A stretch of 64,000 nt of DNA, taken from positions 1,515,846 through 1,579,845 of the forward strand of contig JALPQD010000407.1 in NCBI GenBank assembly GCA_023101885.1, given 5' to 3'. The position numbers and the translations under genes are program-made. The notes beneath the pieces are model-generated. The model was not told where the DNA came from. It did no database searches and saw only the letters and a list, made by a program, of their open reading frames with translations. Below, piece by piece: positions 11,065-23,988 of the stretch (its first letter is position 1; every line of letters begins with the position of its first letter). The DNA comes from Typhlomys cinereus. Taxonomy: Eukaryota > Chordata > Mammalia > Rodentia > Platacanthomyidae.

Positions 11065-14000
11065 TGTATGTCTCAACTTCAGTAAGACAAGCAAGAAAAT
11101 GTGCACTTTTTCTTTGTTGAGTAGTGGTTGTATATGGTTTGCTCTTTGGTTGCTATATCTTACTGAATGAGGGAATCCTGACAAATGAATCCTGTATTTT
11201 TCTTCACAAAAGAGAGATATCCAATAGAAATAAGAACAAAATCTTGTAGGTTCTGACCATCTCTTGTTCAATATTTGTGGTTTAATGTCTTTTTCAGGTG
11301 TTCTATTTGGGACTGTCTATTCAGGGGCACATTTGACTCTAGCGTGCCAATATATGAAATATAAATTTTGTGTTTCTGATCAGTAATTTGCGGTACATTG
11401 GATTAAATAATCATTGGGCAATATTTCATGGGACGATTGAACTACTTTCAAAACAGCAAACAATGCATTTCCCATTTCCTTAAGTTTGTTCCTGGCCATT
11501 ATGATGCTATTTAATGCCCTGGAGATATAATTTACTAAATACTACACCAGTAGACAGAATAAGTTAATACATCTCTCTGGATGTCTACCTTATGCCAAAG
11601 GAACAACTAATTCCTCATATTATCATATCCAGTATATTATAGAAGTGTCAGTATGGCCATCACTGTCAACATTCCACTCTTACAGCTCTTCTTCAGAATT
11701 TTTATTCTGTTGAGATACAACTTCTTCAACCAAAAGGGAGCCAGTTTTAAGTAATATGGCATATATCCTTATGATTCATTGTGAATGGAAGTAAATTTCT
11801 TATTTTTAAAAATGTTCATAAATACAAAAATGATGCTTGAATTTAGTACCATAAGAGAATGCTAATGTTATTATCAGGCATGATCACATCTTTAATAGTG
11901 TACTTTCACTGGTGATTTTAAATTAACTTATTTTTCAGCATTCATTCAAATACCTGTGCAATTCGGGAGCAGTATTCTGTGAGGCTCTCGCATTTTCCAG
12001 ATACATTTTCTAATCAGTGAAATCATTTACTTTTCTCAGATGCTAGGCCATGAGTAATGGAGCAGAGAGAATTGTTAGCTATGACACACTGCCTTTTCTC
12101 TCAATTTGTCTTGGGAAAGCAAGAAAAAGAACACCTTGGTATCATCTTCCCTCACCCCAAAAGGAAACAGACACTAATCAACATTCAGTTCTGCTCTCAA
12201 ATTCAGCAACTCAATTGCCCATAGTGTTAAGGTGCGGTCCAATACTTGGCCTCCTAATCATGAAGTCTTTTTTAAAGAGTGCCAAGTATCTTTGGCTTAT
12301 CCCACGTGTGATCTGACATACTGCCCAGCAACATCAGAAAGGAAAAATGATAATGATGGGCAAAGTGGCAGCATCTCTTTAAAACAACTCCTATTATACA
12401 ATACGACTGAGAGCCTCAAAAATGGTGAAAATACACTTTATTTTATCAATGATAATAATCAATATGTTTGGAAAGATTTGCATTTTCTACAAAGAAGGAA
12501 TATGACAAAGAAGGGATGCTGTAAGTAACAGTGCTGACAAAAATATGTTAAGGACATGAAACATCACCAGCTCTCTAAAATGCCTTAGGAAAGTAATCTT
12601 AGAAAGCCAGTTGAAATGATATGTATTAATTTATGGTTGCATAGCATTTTTGGGAGTACACTGGAGAAGTCAAAATTTTATGCACTCTGCTTTTAAGTCA
12701 TTTACATATTGGTGCAATGCATAGATTGGGAAAGACAGGACCATGAAATTGACACTGTCTAGCTAACTGCATCTGAGGCAAATTCAATCTTGTCTTGTTG
12801 CATCTTTCACATTAAACTTGACTGTTGCTGAATGTCTTTCACTGATTTTTTTATGGTAACCAAGACAACACAGTAAATAAGACTCACTCTTCACTCCAGG
12901 GATTGACTCACTAAAATTTTTACTTCTGTTAGTTAGTCTGATTTATCTTCTCATCATTTCTATGGTTAGATTGCAAGTTTAATTTTCATCCTTCAGAAAG
13001 ACCTTTAGAGGGCTTAAAGATTGCTTGTGAATCATTTTGATTTCACTGAAATACTCTTTCCAAGGGTTGAGCATGTTCTGATGTTTTGGAACAGTCAAGC
13101 AAATCTTCATTATTGAACTTAATAGACAGGAATAGAGACATAAACAATAGAAAGATGCAGCTTGATTTTGAATGAAAAATTAAAACTTTTTTATTTTACA
13201 GAATATTTTAAATAAGAAGTTTGACCATTCACTAATACCTGAATATTTTCTTTTTCTTCTGCTCTAGGATATCTCTCCATTTTGAATTCTTATAGTATCA
13301 TATCCTGCTGTTATATTTTGAATTACTGATTATTATCTGTTTCTTTTTCATTATAGTTGGTATAATCTGTTCTCTTCAGAGTTGTAGACCATGAAGTGTC
13401 TGGTACACAGTAGATTAGTAATTTGTTGAGGAATGAATAGGCATCATAAAATCATCCTAACAGGGTGTTATTATCCAGAAATAATTGCCTAAACAATTTT
13501 GATATATATACATATATACCTATATGTTTCTGTATCTTTTCTTTGCCAATACCACCCTTATATCTCACATTACATCTGTTCTATCTATATAAAAACAGTG
13601 TTGGCAAATTGGTTTTCATTATAACTACATATTATATTGCCACATAATTAATGTTCTATCATATAATTTTCTTCCTGGCAGTGGTATAAACTATAAATGA
13701 AGGATATACAATGCCATCAAAATGAAGATGTTCAAGTACTGATAGATTGACAAATCTCTTATTTAAAACAAAAGTTTTTTAATTTTGTTCAAAATCAAAT
13801 GTATTAATCTGTGGGTTTTCTGTGAAATGCTCCCTAAATGGATTGCTATAATAGAGTTCATTATTCTCTCCATCATATGCATATACCATGGAGAATGGTG
13901 TTGGGGAAGTGTAGTATTTCCTTTTGACTATTTATATATCAAAACTTATACATATTCTTACATGCAAAATAAATAATAATGACTTTTACTTTTGTTATTT

Positions 14001-14719
14001 TTTTAATATAGATGCTGACATGTATGTGTCCATTCACTTCACATTAGTTGATTATTAATTCTGTACTGCCAAGGGAGAATTTGGAAGGAGTCTTGACAGT
14101 TACCATTTTTTATCCAGAATACTTATGCTTAAATTTAGTGGGAGAGATTGCGGTTATCTTATTACATCTTGGGAGGCACTGGATGCTCTCATTTGTATCT
14201 TGAAAAGATCAAACCACTGAGCTATGTAAAATAAGATGCATTTAGGTTAATGATAATCTAGATCATTGTAATAATCTAGTTAGAAGGTGACATAGTTTTG
14301 ACTAGGATGGTGGCAGATGTGTAATAGAGAAGTGCATGGGATCAAGAGGCATGTTAAAGTCAGAATTGTTGCTCTCATTAATAAAGTAGAAGCAGAGAAT
14401 GAAGGGGAATGTAAAAATGATTCTTATACCTTTGGCTTGAGAAAATGAATGACAGGTGGTATCTTCTCCGGAGATAGGAAATACTAAAAGAAGGCTATAT
14501 TAAGTATTGTTATGTGCGGAAGGAAGGGTGCAGAAAGTTATGAATTTAGTTTTGGATAGAATTTGAACTGCATTCAAGACAAGTAAAATGCTAAATAAAA
14601 AATATGTCTTACACATAGTTTTAGAATCCAACAGGAGAGCTTTTTGGGCCAAACATAAATTTAGGAATGATATATACAGATAGACAGCAATAAAGTCTTG
14701 GTATAGTTTACATACAGGA
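11065..14719. other. Repeat-poor AT-rich sequence
   Basis: No gene supported. A segment at about 13390-13435 ('tgtctggtacacagtag', 'gaggaatgaatag') looks like a MIR/L2 3' end. Open frames at 12050-12528 are 88 and 98 codons with no recognisable domain and no splice context that can be judged by eye. Confidence 0.4.
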
Positions 14720-14733
14720 TACAAGATGATTTT

Positions 14734-15644
14734 ATTTTATTTTATTTTTTTACTTTAAAGAGAATTTGTTTTATTTTATTTTTTTATTTCCACTCATACA
14801 AACTTTTTTTAAAAAAATTTTTTAAATTCAATTGTGAGTGTGTGTGCATGTGTATGTACGTATGTGTGTGTGTGTGTGTGTGTGTGTAGAACCACGGATG
14901 AATTCGGGAACCACCATGGACCGCCTTGTTACTCTGCCCCGGGATTCACAGGCTCCGCCCTACCAGGACTGGGAAACGCAGGCCGCTCCCGCTCCCGCCT
15001 GGCGTCTATACGTGGGATCTAGGATCCGAACTCAGGACCTTCCCCGTGGAAGGCAGAGACTTAACCCCTGAGCCACCTCTCCAGCTCCTATTTCCAGTCA
15101 TACAAACTTAACAGGTACACTGGTCCCCTCCCTCCCTCCAACCTCCCACTGCCCTATGTCCCCCTCCCCTCCCCTTCCTTCCCCATCCCCCAGTGCCTCC
15201 CCCTCCCATCCCGGGAGCATCCTTTAATGTGCATGCCAGACTCTCCTCTGGGTCCTTCTTTCTGATGAGGTGCAAGGACCCAGTGGCATTTCCTAGGACC
15301 CTTTCCTGTGTTCTCCTTAAGCATAGGAACACTACTGTGGCTGTCAATCCCTGCCTCCGAAGATCTTAGTGCCTTTAGCAAATGCTAGACTTTGTGGGGT
15401 CAATAGTGTGTTGAACATTGTGCAGGGCATGCAAAGTCCAATTATGATTGCTTTGGCCCTAACTTGTGTGTAGTACCTTGCATATCATGGCTCCTCCCAT
15501 CCTTTTGCTCTTACAATCTTACCACCCCCTCTTCCCCAAATTTCCCTGAGCTTCAGGATGGGGAGAGATTAGGCTGGCCCAGTTCCAGGTGGTTGATATA
15601 GAGTCTCTGAAGTTCTGGATTATGGTTTGTTGATTCTTTTCCTG
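14734..15644 (-). mobile_element. 5'-truncated L1, 3' UTR, hosting a SINE
   Basis: The T-rich tail, 'actcatacaaactt', C-rich tract and 3' UTR body match the young L1 family of this window. A 14-base duplication with one mismatch (tacaagatgatttt / tacaaaatgatttt) lies at 14720-14733 and 15645-15658. A SINE at 14806-15088 interrupts it close to the tail. The insertion is truncated within the 3' UTR, so no coding sequence is carried. Confidence 0.85.
14806..15088 (-). mobile_element. B2-like long SINE, copy 2, inside an L1 3' UTR
   Basis: Same structure as the copy at 10774. It has duplicated about 21 bases of the L1 3' UTR: 14785-14805 and 15089-15109 differ at one base. It is therefore younger than the L1 it sits in. 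The TG-repeat near the tail is 14864-14888. Confidence 0.85.
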
Positions 15645-15658
15645 TACAAAATGATTTT

Positions 15659-17383
15659 GTATTGCAAATGGAAGAGGGCCACAAATTAAACATCAAGAAA
15701 CATGGACACTTAATGACTTAATAAAGCATGAACTATGCAAAGGGAAATTAGAAAGAGTAAATATAAAAGTCAGAGGAAAACAAGAAGTGGATATGAAGCC
15801 AGGGTGAAAATGTTAAAAAGTGCTGGGTTTACTTTGTCAACCATTTTGAGAAATTTAAGAAAATCAAGACCGAAAGAAGTCTTCTTTTGGTATAGAAGCA
15901 TGTTGAATTTAGTTTAAACCACATAGTAAAGGTATTTGGGAATGGAAGAAGGACTAGGAAGTGAGCAGATAGGGATCCCAAATACATGGTTCTCGAGTGA
16001 AGTTTTGCCATGAAAAAGATGTAAACGGATTACTGTTTACTTGGAAGATATGGACTAGAAGGATTCTTTTTCAAATGGGAGAATTGTGAGCATGTGTAAA
16101 ATGACTCAAACAGTTTGTTTGAAGAGACAGAAATTGAGTATGTAAGACAATATAGAGATGATTAAAAAGCAAAATTTCATGGAAGACTAGAGGAAAATGA
16201 GACCCAAATTGTCAAGTGGGTTAGTCTAGCATGGGAAGCAGACCTCAGACCTATGGTAGAAGGTTGGGTTACAGAAAGCAATCAGGATATGCAAAACTGA
16301 ATGGTGGTTCCTATGTTTCATAGTAGAGAAGTGAGGAAGTCTTCTCTGGTGGCTTTCATTGTGTGTATAAATATTAGCTAATGTCATTTTCAGAAAGAAT
16401 ATAGGGATAGGTAATATGTACTGGAGTTGGACTAGGAGACACTGAGGGAACAAATTCTAGAGGGAGTGGGAGAATGAACTGTTCAAGGAAGTCTAGTAGT
16501 CCATGGCTCCCTTTAAGTCTGTGCTTCTGGCATATTGTACATCTTTTAATTCCTGAGATCTATCATGTACTCATTTTCCTCTGAAGTTTCACGTTTGTCA
16601 TTGTCTCTGCCTGAAATATAGTCTCACTTGGTGATTTCCACTCATGTTTCTGATCCCAATTTTGATGCTATTGACTAAAATAAAACCTTATATTTTTATA
16701 GTCAGATACCCTGAGTATGCGATTCTTCTTGTTCACTACTGTCACCATATAGCCCATAGAGTTTTCCTACAGTGGCTATACAGCCTTTGTGATTGCTTGT
16801 TTAGTTGGCATTTCCCTCACTAAAAGGTAAGCTGTGATAGATCCGGTGCCATTCAAAGAGGAATAATTTCTCACTCTTCCCTACAAGGGAGTCCCCATTT
16901 CACTTTCATGCCTTTCTTTTGAGGTCCACTGCGTATAATTAAGGTCACCTGTGTGATCACAGGTTTGGAACTATCTACTGGAGCATGGTAGACTTATTGA
17001 TGGGTACGCAACTTGAAAATGACTGGCCTCTCTCCAGAATCCATCGGTATGTAATAATTTGTCAGAGAAAAACAGGGACCTGTGGTCCCCTCCCAAATCT
17101 ATGATTGTTGGTTAAGAGGCCCGATCTTGTGTAGGATCATTTCAGGAAGCTGCAGCTGCTATGAGAGCATGGGCACACTGGCTGTAGTATACCTACGAGG
17201 TAACATTCACATCCCTTCTCTCTGTCTTCTGTCTCTTACATTCCATCATTCTCTTCTTCCACAGTGTTCTCTGAACCTTAGAGGAGGTGATTTAAGTGTC
17301 CCCACTCAGTCAAGGGGTTTTGAACTGTGTTTATAGTACCACGCCTGAATTCCCTCTTGTGGAGTGGGTCTCAAATACAATCA
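15659..17383. other. Nothing recognised
   Basis: No gene, RNA or clear repeat. An L2-like word set ('tctctgcctgaaatatag') is present at about 16600. Open frames are short with no domain. Confidence 0.35.
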
Positions 17384-17840
17384 GAGAGTGGTTGTTAACC
17401 CTCATGTTGCAGTCAGCCTGCATGGTTGCTGATAAATGACCATCACACAGCTTAAGGGAACAAGGAGTTTACTTTCTTATGACAGTCCAGTTATAGTTCT
17501 CAGTGCAGCTTGATGGGAGAGCATGCACCAACACAAGGGCCGAGGGAACTGGCCACACCATCACTGCATAACAGCAGAGAGATGGACAATCCTTACTTGC
17601 CAGACCAGCATGTCTGGCCAAGTGAATAAAAAGATGCCAACTCTCTCAACTAGCTCTCTGTGATTTATCCAGGGCCTAATCCCACCCACCATGGGCTGAG
17701 TCTTCCCCATCAGCTAGACAATCTCCTTCAGGTTTGCTCTGGGCTTAACTCAACCATCAACTCTCTACAACTGTGCCCAGAGCTCAAACCCTCAACAGTC
17801 AAGTTGACACTTGTGCTTAACTATGACACCTGGTAATAGT
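17384..17840 (-). repeat. URR1-like rodent interspersed repeat
   Basis: It contains 'aagggaacaaggagtttact', 'cagcttgatgggagagcatg', 'ttcaggtttgctctgggc' and 'cagtcaagttgacacttgtg'. These are the reverse counterpart of words in the plus-strand copies at 1340 and 20879 ('gtgtcaacttgac'). Non-coding. Family name from memory. Confidence 0.45.
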
Positions 17841-19626
17841 CATGCCACTATTTTACTAGTGCGTTTATCTGACATGGTAAGTTGGTGTTATGAATTTCAG
17901 GATTCACAGCTGGATAAGACCATGGGTGCCTTTTCTCCTGGAAGCATGCATTTCACCTTTAGGCACTATGAAGGCTAGTCAGCCAGGGAAGAAGCTTCCA
18001 ACTCAATTCCAGCTTGACTTAATTTATATTTTGAAATCAAAATGTGTTTATCTTTGGCAACAGGGTCCTATCAACTAGTTCTTGTGGAGAACCATGAGGA
18101 ATGACAATAGTACATATTGTTTTTCCTTGACCAATAACTGAAAAGGAGGTACCTCCCACCTGGCACTGGGATTTTTGTTTAACAACCAATGGCTTTTAGG
18201 AGCAGCACTGAGAAGAAAAGATTCTTAATAGTGGTCTATCTAGAAGAAACATATAATCTCAAAGGAGTGTTATGCCATTCATTAACTAAGACACAGGTTT
18301 TGTTGTAGCAATGACATGAAGGAAAGCATGAGGGAGATATAAGACTGTAAGTCATTTCTGTTATCAGTAAGTGCTAAGGGGTGGTCACTGATTCCTCAAC
18401 TGCTTTAATAACTTGATAGTGCTGAAAGGGAGGCACTGCGGGTGCTGAATGGTGGAGGAACTGGGAAGAAAGCATCAACACCCTTCTGAATGAGATTCTA
18501 ATTTGTGCTGGACCAAATGCAATTGTGAGTCTTGGTGGATGATTTCAACACTGTTATTTAATGGGGCTCATTATTTCAGCAACCTGGGAAAAACAGCTGG
18601 ACTGTGTGGGATGAAAGCAACTTTTGAATGCAGGCAAACAGATCATGGCAATTCTCTTGGAGAAATATCAATTGTTAGTTTGCAAGAATAAATCCATATT
18701 ATTTTGGTCCTCATTCTTAAAAATAAATGGAAGTTACAAAAATGTACATGTGTCCCTGTAAGTAAGACAAGGCAAAGACAGGTTTAAATTGGACTAAATG
18801 CTTTACAGCTAGGCTGCCTCCCTTTCTCTCAAAGAGTGATAAGTTAAAAATGCCAGTTAGGCACTGGATTGTAAACCAATTCAGGGAGAAAACAAGTTAG
18901 TACCCAGAAGTTCAATTACTCTCCTAAAATATCAATAGCTGAGTAGTAAGAAAGCCAGAAACAGTAGTCTGCTTTCTGTATTTGTTGTCATCTCAAGATA
19001 TCTATAAAGGATTTCTTCAAACCACAAGAAAGTAATAGCAATAAATGTTACTCAGTGGGAAGGTTTAGTGATGGTGTTCCCTCCTCCAAAGTCTCTACTT
19101 TGAAACTGTGCTTCATCATTTCACTACATTCTCTGCCTGTGTTTTTTCCCCTCTTTGTTTTTATTATAACTCAGTTTCCTGGTAGTTGGGCCACTTACCA
19201 GGTCTTAGGTAAAGGCTTTTGGTTGGGTCTGGTTTCTGGAGTGACTAGTCTTCCTTTGGAAGATAAAGCTTTGGGTTTTCTGAACAGTAGCTGCTAAGGC
19301 AGAGATTTTAGCCTTTCATGATCCTTAGTTCTCCTCAGCGTCACAGTAATGCAATCAGCTGAGCACCCCCCAGGAAACTTAAATTTTAGGGTTTCTATTT
19401 CAGCCTAAGTTTAATAATTGTATTTTAGGGATATAGAGTTGATTATTGAGATACTTTCTTTTAAGGTATCTGCCTTCTCTGTGCAGTTTTGAGTATGATG
19501 AGATTTTATGTCTTCGGGTCACTTGTATAGGAGGGGCAGAGCTTCTTTTAAAAAGATTTAGCTTTGGAAAAGGCCTGACTTTGTTAAACTATGGATTCTT
19601 ATGCTAGTCTTCAAAGTTAAAAGTAA

Positions 19627-19629
<3 letters not shown>
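17841..19629. other. Nothing recognised
   Basis: Mixed single-copy-looking sequence with no supported gene or repeat. Confidence 0.35.
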
Positions 19630-19671
<42 letters not shown>

Positions 19672-19706
19672 GTGTGTGTGTGTCTGTGTCTGTGTCTGTG
19701 TCTGTA
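19630..19706. repeat. TG / TGTC microsatellite
   Basis: About 25 TG units with one interruption, followed by four TGTGTC units. Open frames on both strands here are pure repeat translations. Confidence 0.95.
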
Positions 19707-19829
19707 TGTACACATGTGTACCCATATAGGTATTTGACATGCAGTTATAAAAATACTTATATTCTGAAGAAAGTTTTGCCTCCAGAGAGCATTTTTATAC
19801 AAGTCTTCATTTACAACTATACAGAAAGG

Positions 19830-20758
19830 GAAATGGTATATCATAGTGGTTGACACAGGATCTGCAGGTTTTAGATTCTAGTTATATGGACCTGGATTAG
19901 CCATTTGGCCCTCACACATCTCAGAAACAAGGAGAGAGGAGACCATGTTACAGCAGAGAAAATAGGCCTCCATCAAGGACTGCAAGGGGTGAAATACAAT
20001 ACCCATCAGGATGGAGTGAAGGGTATTGCAGGAGCAGCAAAACTGCTAAAGAAAATGAACAAACCATAATCCAGAACTTCAGAGACTCTATATCAACCAC
20101 ATAGAACTAGGTCAGCTTAATCTCTCCCCATCCTGAAGCTCAGGGAAATTTGGGGAAGAGGAGGTGGTAAGAGTGTAAGAGCACAAGGATGGGAGGAACA
20201 ATGATATGTGAGATATTCCACACAAGTTAGGGCCGAAGCAATCATAATTGGACTTTGCATGACCTGAACAATGTCCCAGACACTATTGACCCCATAAAGT
20301 CTAGCATTTGCTAAAGGCACCAAAATCCTTGGAGGCAAGGAATCGACAGCTATAGTAGTGTTCCTATGCTTAAGGGGAACACAGGAAAGGGTTCAGGGAA
20401 ATGCCACTGGATCCTTGTACGTCATCAGAGAGGAGGGCCCAGAGGAGAGTCTGGCATGCAATTAAAGGGTTCTCTGGGGATTGGGGGGGGGAGGCACTGG
20501 GGGATGGGGAGGGAGGGGTGAGGGGAGGGGGAGCAGGGGGGTAGGGGGGAGGAGGAGGGAGGGAGGGAACCGGTGTACCTATTAAGTTTGTATGAGTGGA
20601 AATAATAATAAAAAATGTTAAAAAATTTCAAAAAAAAAAAAGAAAATGGAGGGGAAATAGTACCATTTTTATAGGGTTGTTTTAAATTTCAAGAGAGATC
20701 ACGCAATTAAAGTTTGGCACTGTGCCTGAGAATAAGTGCTTATTTGTGTTATATTATT
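19830..20758 (+). mobile_element. MIR SINE split by a younger L1
   Basis: The left half (19830-19914) has 'catagtggttgacacagg', matching the MIR tRNA-like head, and runs to 'ccctcacacatctcag'. The right half (20641-20758) resumes with 'gaaaatgg', then 'aatagtacc', 'atagggttgtttt' and 'ggcactgtgcctgagaataa', which is the MIR 3' half. The two halves join in the right order once the L1 at 19915-20640 is removed. Confidence 0.7.
19915..20640 (+). mobile_element. 5'-truncated L1 3' UTR, internally deleted
   Basis: Plus-strand copy ending 'gtttgtatgagtgg' plus an A-rich tail at 20600-20640, with the G-rich tract (20484-20570) just before. Compared with the other copies, about 240 bases are missing between 'ggactgcaag' and 'gggtgaaatac' at about 19990. 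No convincing duplication was found. Confidence 0.75.
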
Positions 20759-20760
20759 GT

Positions 20761-20878
20761 CATTTTTGATCAGACAAGGTATTTGAAGGCTCATGCTGGT
20801 TTTGAACTCATGATTCTCCTGCTTCAGCCCCTTGAATGCTAATATTACAGGTATATACCACTATATCTGGTTTGCTCA
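20761..20878 (-). mobile_element. B1-like SINE, diverged
   Basis: The words 'ggttttgaactcatgattct', 'cctgcttcagcccc' and 'attacaggtatataccact' match a 7SL-derived SINE in reverse. Confidence 0.55.
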
Positions 20879-21235
20879 TTATGATAGTTAATCTTGGGTG
20901 TCAACTTGACCATGCCTGGCATTAACTAAGATTAGTTGTCAGACCACCTGAAGATTATCCATGTCAGTATATTTACAATACAAAGATCAGCCCTAGAGCT
21001 GATTGGAACCTCCCAGTAGCAGAGCAGATAAAAGAAACCATAGAACAGAAGACTTAGAAGAGAGACTACAGGATGTTTGCAGTGACAGCCTGCCTCCAGC
21101 TTCAGCTACCAGCCATATTGCCTCCACCATGAAAGACTCTTTCTCCCTTCTGGAACCATAAGCTGAATAAATCTCCCCTTCTTCCTTGAGTTGTCAACTT
21201 TGAATACTATCTCACATTAACACTTAAGAGTTACA
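20879..21235 (+). repeat. URR1-like rodent interspersed repeat
   Basis: Starts 'tgatagttaatcttgggtgt' then 'caacttgacc', and ends 'aaccataagctgaataaatc' followed by 'tcccctt...gttgtc'. This is the best-preserved copy of the family in the window. No protein is encoded. Confidence 0.5.
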
Positions 21236-21309
21236 CTCATGTAATTTAATAGAGCATTTTTGAAATATTTTCAACATATCTAATCTTATTCAAAACCATT
21301 TTTATGAAA

Positions 21310-21715
21310 TTTCTTACTTTATTTTATTTTTTTAATTTTACAAGCATATTGAGTATTCATCCCTGCTTACCTCCATCCCCTCACCTTCCCTTTCATCAAT
21401 CCCTCCCATTCCCTCCCACCCTCTGGCCTGTATGCTTCTGTGGACACTAGGGTTCTTTCTGGCTTGTTTACTCTAGTGGGGGTTCAGGCTTCTGTGCCAT
21501 ACCAAATTGCCTCTGTTTGGGCCACCCCACTGATAGGGGTTTTTCCCTTCACTCATCCAGCTTTAGTCCCCAAGGTTTCCACTGTATGTTCTTACCTATG
21601 GGGTAGTCTATGGTGGTATGTTGGTATGTCAGTCATTATGCAGTCTGGTAAGGACCGGTCTCACTGTAGTGAGTTTCTAAATGCAGCAGTTCTGCCTTGT
21701 GTGCAATGTCTTAAA
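21310..21715 (-). mobile_element. Possible older L1 3' UTR
   Basis: A T-rich start, 'acaagcatattgagtattc' and a C-rich pyrimidine tract (21370-21425) are followed by 300 bases resembling no coding sequence. The arrangement is that of a rodent L1 3' UTR on the minus strand but the words differ from the young family. Weak call. Confidence 0.3.
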
Positions 21716-21723
21716 AGAACACT

Positions 21724-22010
21724 CTTTTTTTAAATTTTTCTGATCATACAAATATAATAGGAACCCCTGTCCCCTCCCTCCTTCTACCCCTCCCTGGACC
21801 TCCCTGTTCCCTCCCTCCTTTGTCCCTTCCTTTCCCCCCTCCCTTCCTTTCCCCCAGTGCCCCCTCCCCCATCTCTGAAGCATCCTTTAATGAGTATATC
21901 AAACTTTCCTCTGGGTCCTCCTCTCTGATGAGGTGTAAGGACTCAGTGGCAATTCCTAGAACTCTTTCTTGTGTTCCCCTTAAGTATAGGAACACTATTG
22001 TGACTTTAAC
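21724..22010 (-). mobile_element. 5'-truncated L1, 3' UTR end
   Basis: T-run, 'atcatacaaatataatagga', C-rich tract, then 'gatgaggtgtaagg' as in the other copies. An 8-base duplication, agaacact, lies at 21716-21723 and 22011-22018. Confidence 0.8.
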
Positions 22011-22029
22011 AGAACACTTTTGTTACAGT

Positions 22030-22335
22030 TTGTCTTCATACTGTTGATGAATTGACAACTGAACAACTTAGGGGAACAAGGATTTTAATTTCGCTTATGA
22101 TTCTCATTACAGCTCATAGTCCAGCTTGACAGGAGAGATGATGTCAACACTAGGAGCTAAGGAATTGCTAAGAGATAAGTCAAATTCCTCACCTGCAAAG
22201 TACGCCAAACTGCTGAAGTGGCTCCTTGTATCTTATCAACCTGCTCAGTGAGCGATCCCACTCACTGAGCTGGGTTGTCCTATATAATTAGTTTGTCTCC
22301 TGCAGGTTTATTAGGACTTGCATTAACTACCAATT
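22030..22335 (-). repeat. URR1-like repeat
   Basis: It contains 'ttaggggaacaaggatttta', 'cagcttgacaggagagatg' and 'ctcctgcaggtttatta', parallel to the copy at 17384. Diverged. Confidence 0.35.
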
Positions 22336-22740
22336 TTTTACAAATATGCATAAAGGCTAAGACCCTCATTTGGCAACTTAACACATCTGTATCTAACAGC
22401 ACATTAAAATTTTTTTCAGTACCAGACATTCAGAGCAAATCTTGGGGCAGGTGTTAGACAAGAGAAGGGGAGGTCCCCCATCTGTAAATTTGCCCATTGA
22501 ATGGCCACTTATACTACCACAGATGCCTGGACCCTTACTAGTAAAAGTGCCCAAAAATGAGCCCTGGGGTCTGCATATGCAGAAGGACATGAAAGAGAGA
22601 GAGAGAGAGAGACATGGCTGGATTGGTGAATGGAAAGGAAAGGAAAGGAGGAGGGTGGGATAGGAAGGGGTAGGAGGAAGGACATAAACTCATTTTGTTT
22701 GTATACAAAAATATTTAAGAGTTTTTAAAACCATATTTAA
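22336..22740. other. Old sequence with purine-rich patch
   Basis: No gene recognised. A GA run at 22591-22610 and a 'ggaaaggaaaggaaagg' patch at 22633-22650 are low complexity. Confidence 0.35.
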
Positions 22741-22779
22741 ATTTTATTTACTGATGAGAGAGAGAGAAAGAGAGAGAGA

Positions 22780-22849
<70 letters not shown>

Positions 22850-22985
22850 CATGCTATGGAGCACATGTACAAGTTTTAGAAGTTAGTTCTCTCCTTCCAT
22901 CATGTGGGTTTCTGTGTATTGAACTCAGACCTTCAGGTTTGTGAGTAGGTGTCTTACACGCTGAACCATCTCAACAATCCTAAAT
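22741..22985 (-). mobile_element. Older B2-like SINE with (GA)n tail
   Basis: In reverse: 'gagatggttcagcgtgtaag' (A-box region), 'gtctgagttcaatac' (B-box region), 'cccacatgatggaagg', then a long TC repeat. The GA array on the plus strand is 22756-22844. Same SINE type as 4553-4770. Confidence 0.6.
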
Positions 22986-23474
22986 TGCACAACCTTGTTT
23001 TCGAAAATTGGGAGGTCTAGGATCAAGGTACTGTCAAGATTGGTTGCCTTTGAAATTTCCTGTATGGTTTACAGATGATTGTCTTTTCTGTGTCTTTATC
23101 TTAATGTCGTATTACAAGGCTGCTAGTCATACTTCATTAAGGTTTACTTAAATGTCTCCATTTACCCTTAATTACTTCAAGAAAAGTACTCTGTCTCCAA
23201 TTACAGTAATATTCTGAGGCATTGATAACGAGGACTGAAATATAGGAATTTGTGCTGAAGGAGGAACCCACTTCAACCTATACTAAAGTCTTCAGTTCTG
23301 GTTTGTGTCATCTTGTATAGATGCAAAAGGTAAGATAAAGTCATAATGGCTTCTGTCCAAGGAAAGCATGCCATAGGGGAGACTTACAGAGAAGTCCATG
23401 TGAAGATAGGGACAGAGATTTTGGTTCTAGTGGTATAGGCCTAGGGCTACCTATGATCCTGAGATACATGCAAA
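22986..23474. other. Nothing recognised
   Basis: No gene or repeat family recognised. Confidence 0.35.
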
Positions 23475-23988
23475 CTAATCTCTCCCCATCCTGAAGCTCA
23501 GGGACATTTGCGGAAGAGGGGGCAGTAAGAATGTAAGAGCAAAAGGATGGGAGGAGCAATGATTTGCAAGATACTCCACACAAGTTAGGGCCAAAGCAAT
23601 CATAATTGGACTTTGCATGCCCGGCGCAATGTCCAACACACTATTGACCTCACAAAGTCTAGCATCTGCTAAAGGCACCAAGATCCTTGGAGGCAAGGGA
23701 TTGGCAGTGACAGTAGTGTTCCTATGCTTAAGGGGAACACAGGAAAGGGTTCAGGGAAATGCCACTGGGTCCTTGTATGTCATCGGAGAGGAGGGCCCAG
23801 AGGAGAGTCAGGCATGCACAAGAAAGGACTCTGGGAATTGGGGCGGGAGGCACGGGGGGGATGGAGAGGGAAGGGTGAGGGGAGGGGGAGCAGGGGGTTT
23901 GGGGGGGAGGAGGAGGGAGGGAGGAGGGAACTGGTGTACCTATTAAGTTTGTATGAGCTGAAATAATAAAAAATGTATTAAAAAAAAA
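23475..23988 (+). mobile_element. 5'-truncated L1, 3' UTR end
   Basis: Plus-strand copy running from 'ctaatctctccccatcctga' to 'gtttgtatgagctg' plus an A-rich tail at 23962-23990. The polypurine/G-rich tract is at 23839-23930. Open frames of 80-109 codons across it are UTR translations. Confidence 0.8.

Noticed and set aside
12050..12528. Overlapping open frames of 88 and 98 codons as exons
   Set aside because: No protein family recognised, no clear splice sites or codon bias by eye. Left as a candidate only for conservation testing.
23617..23946. 109-codon frame as a gene
   Set aside because: It is a translation of an L1 3' UTR. Similar frames occur at each copy of this UTR.
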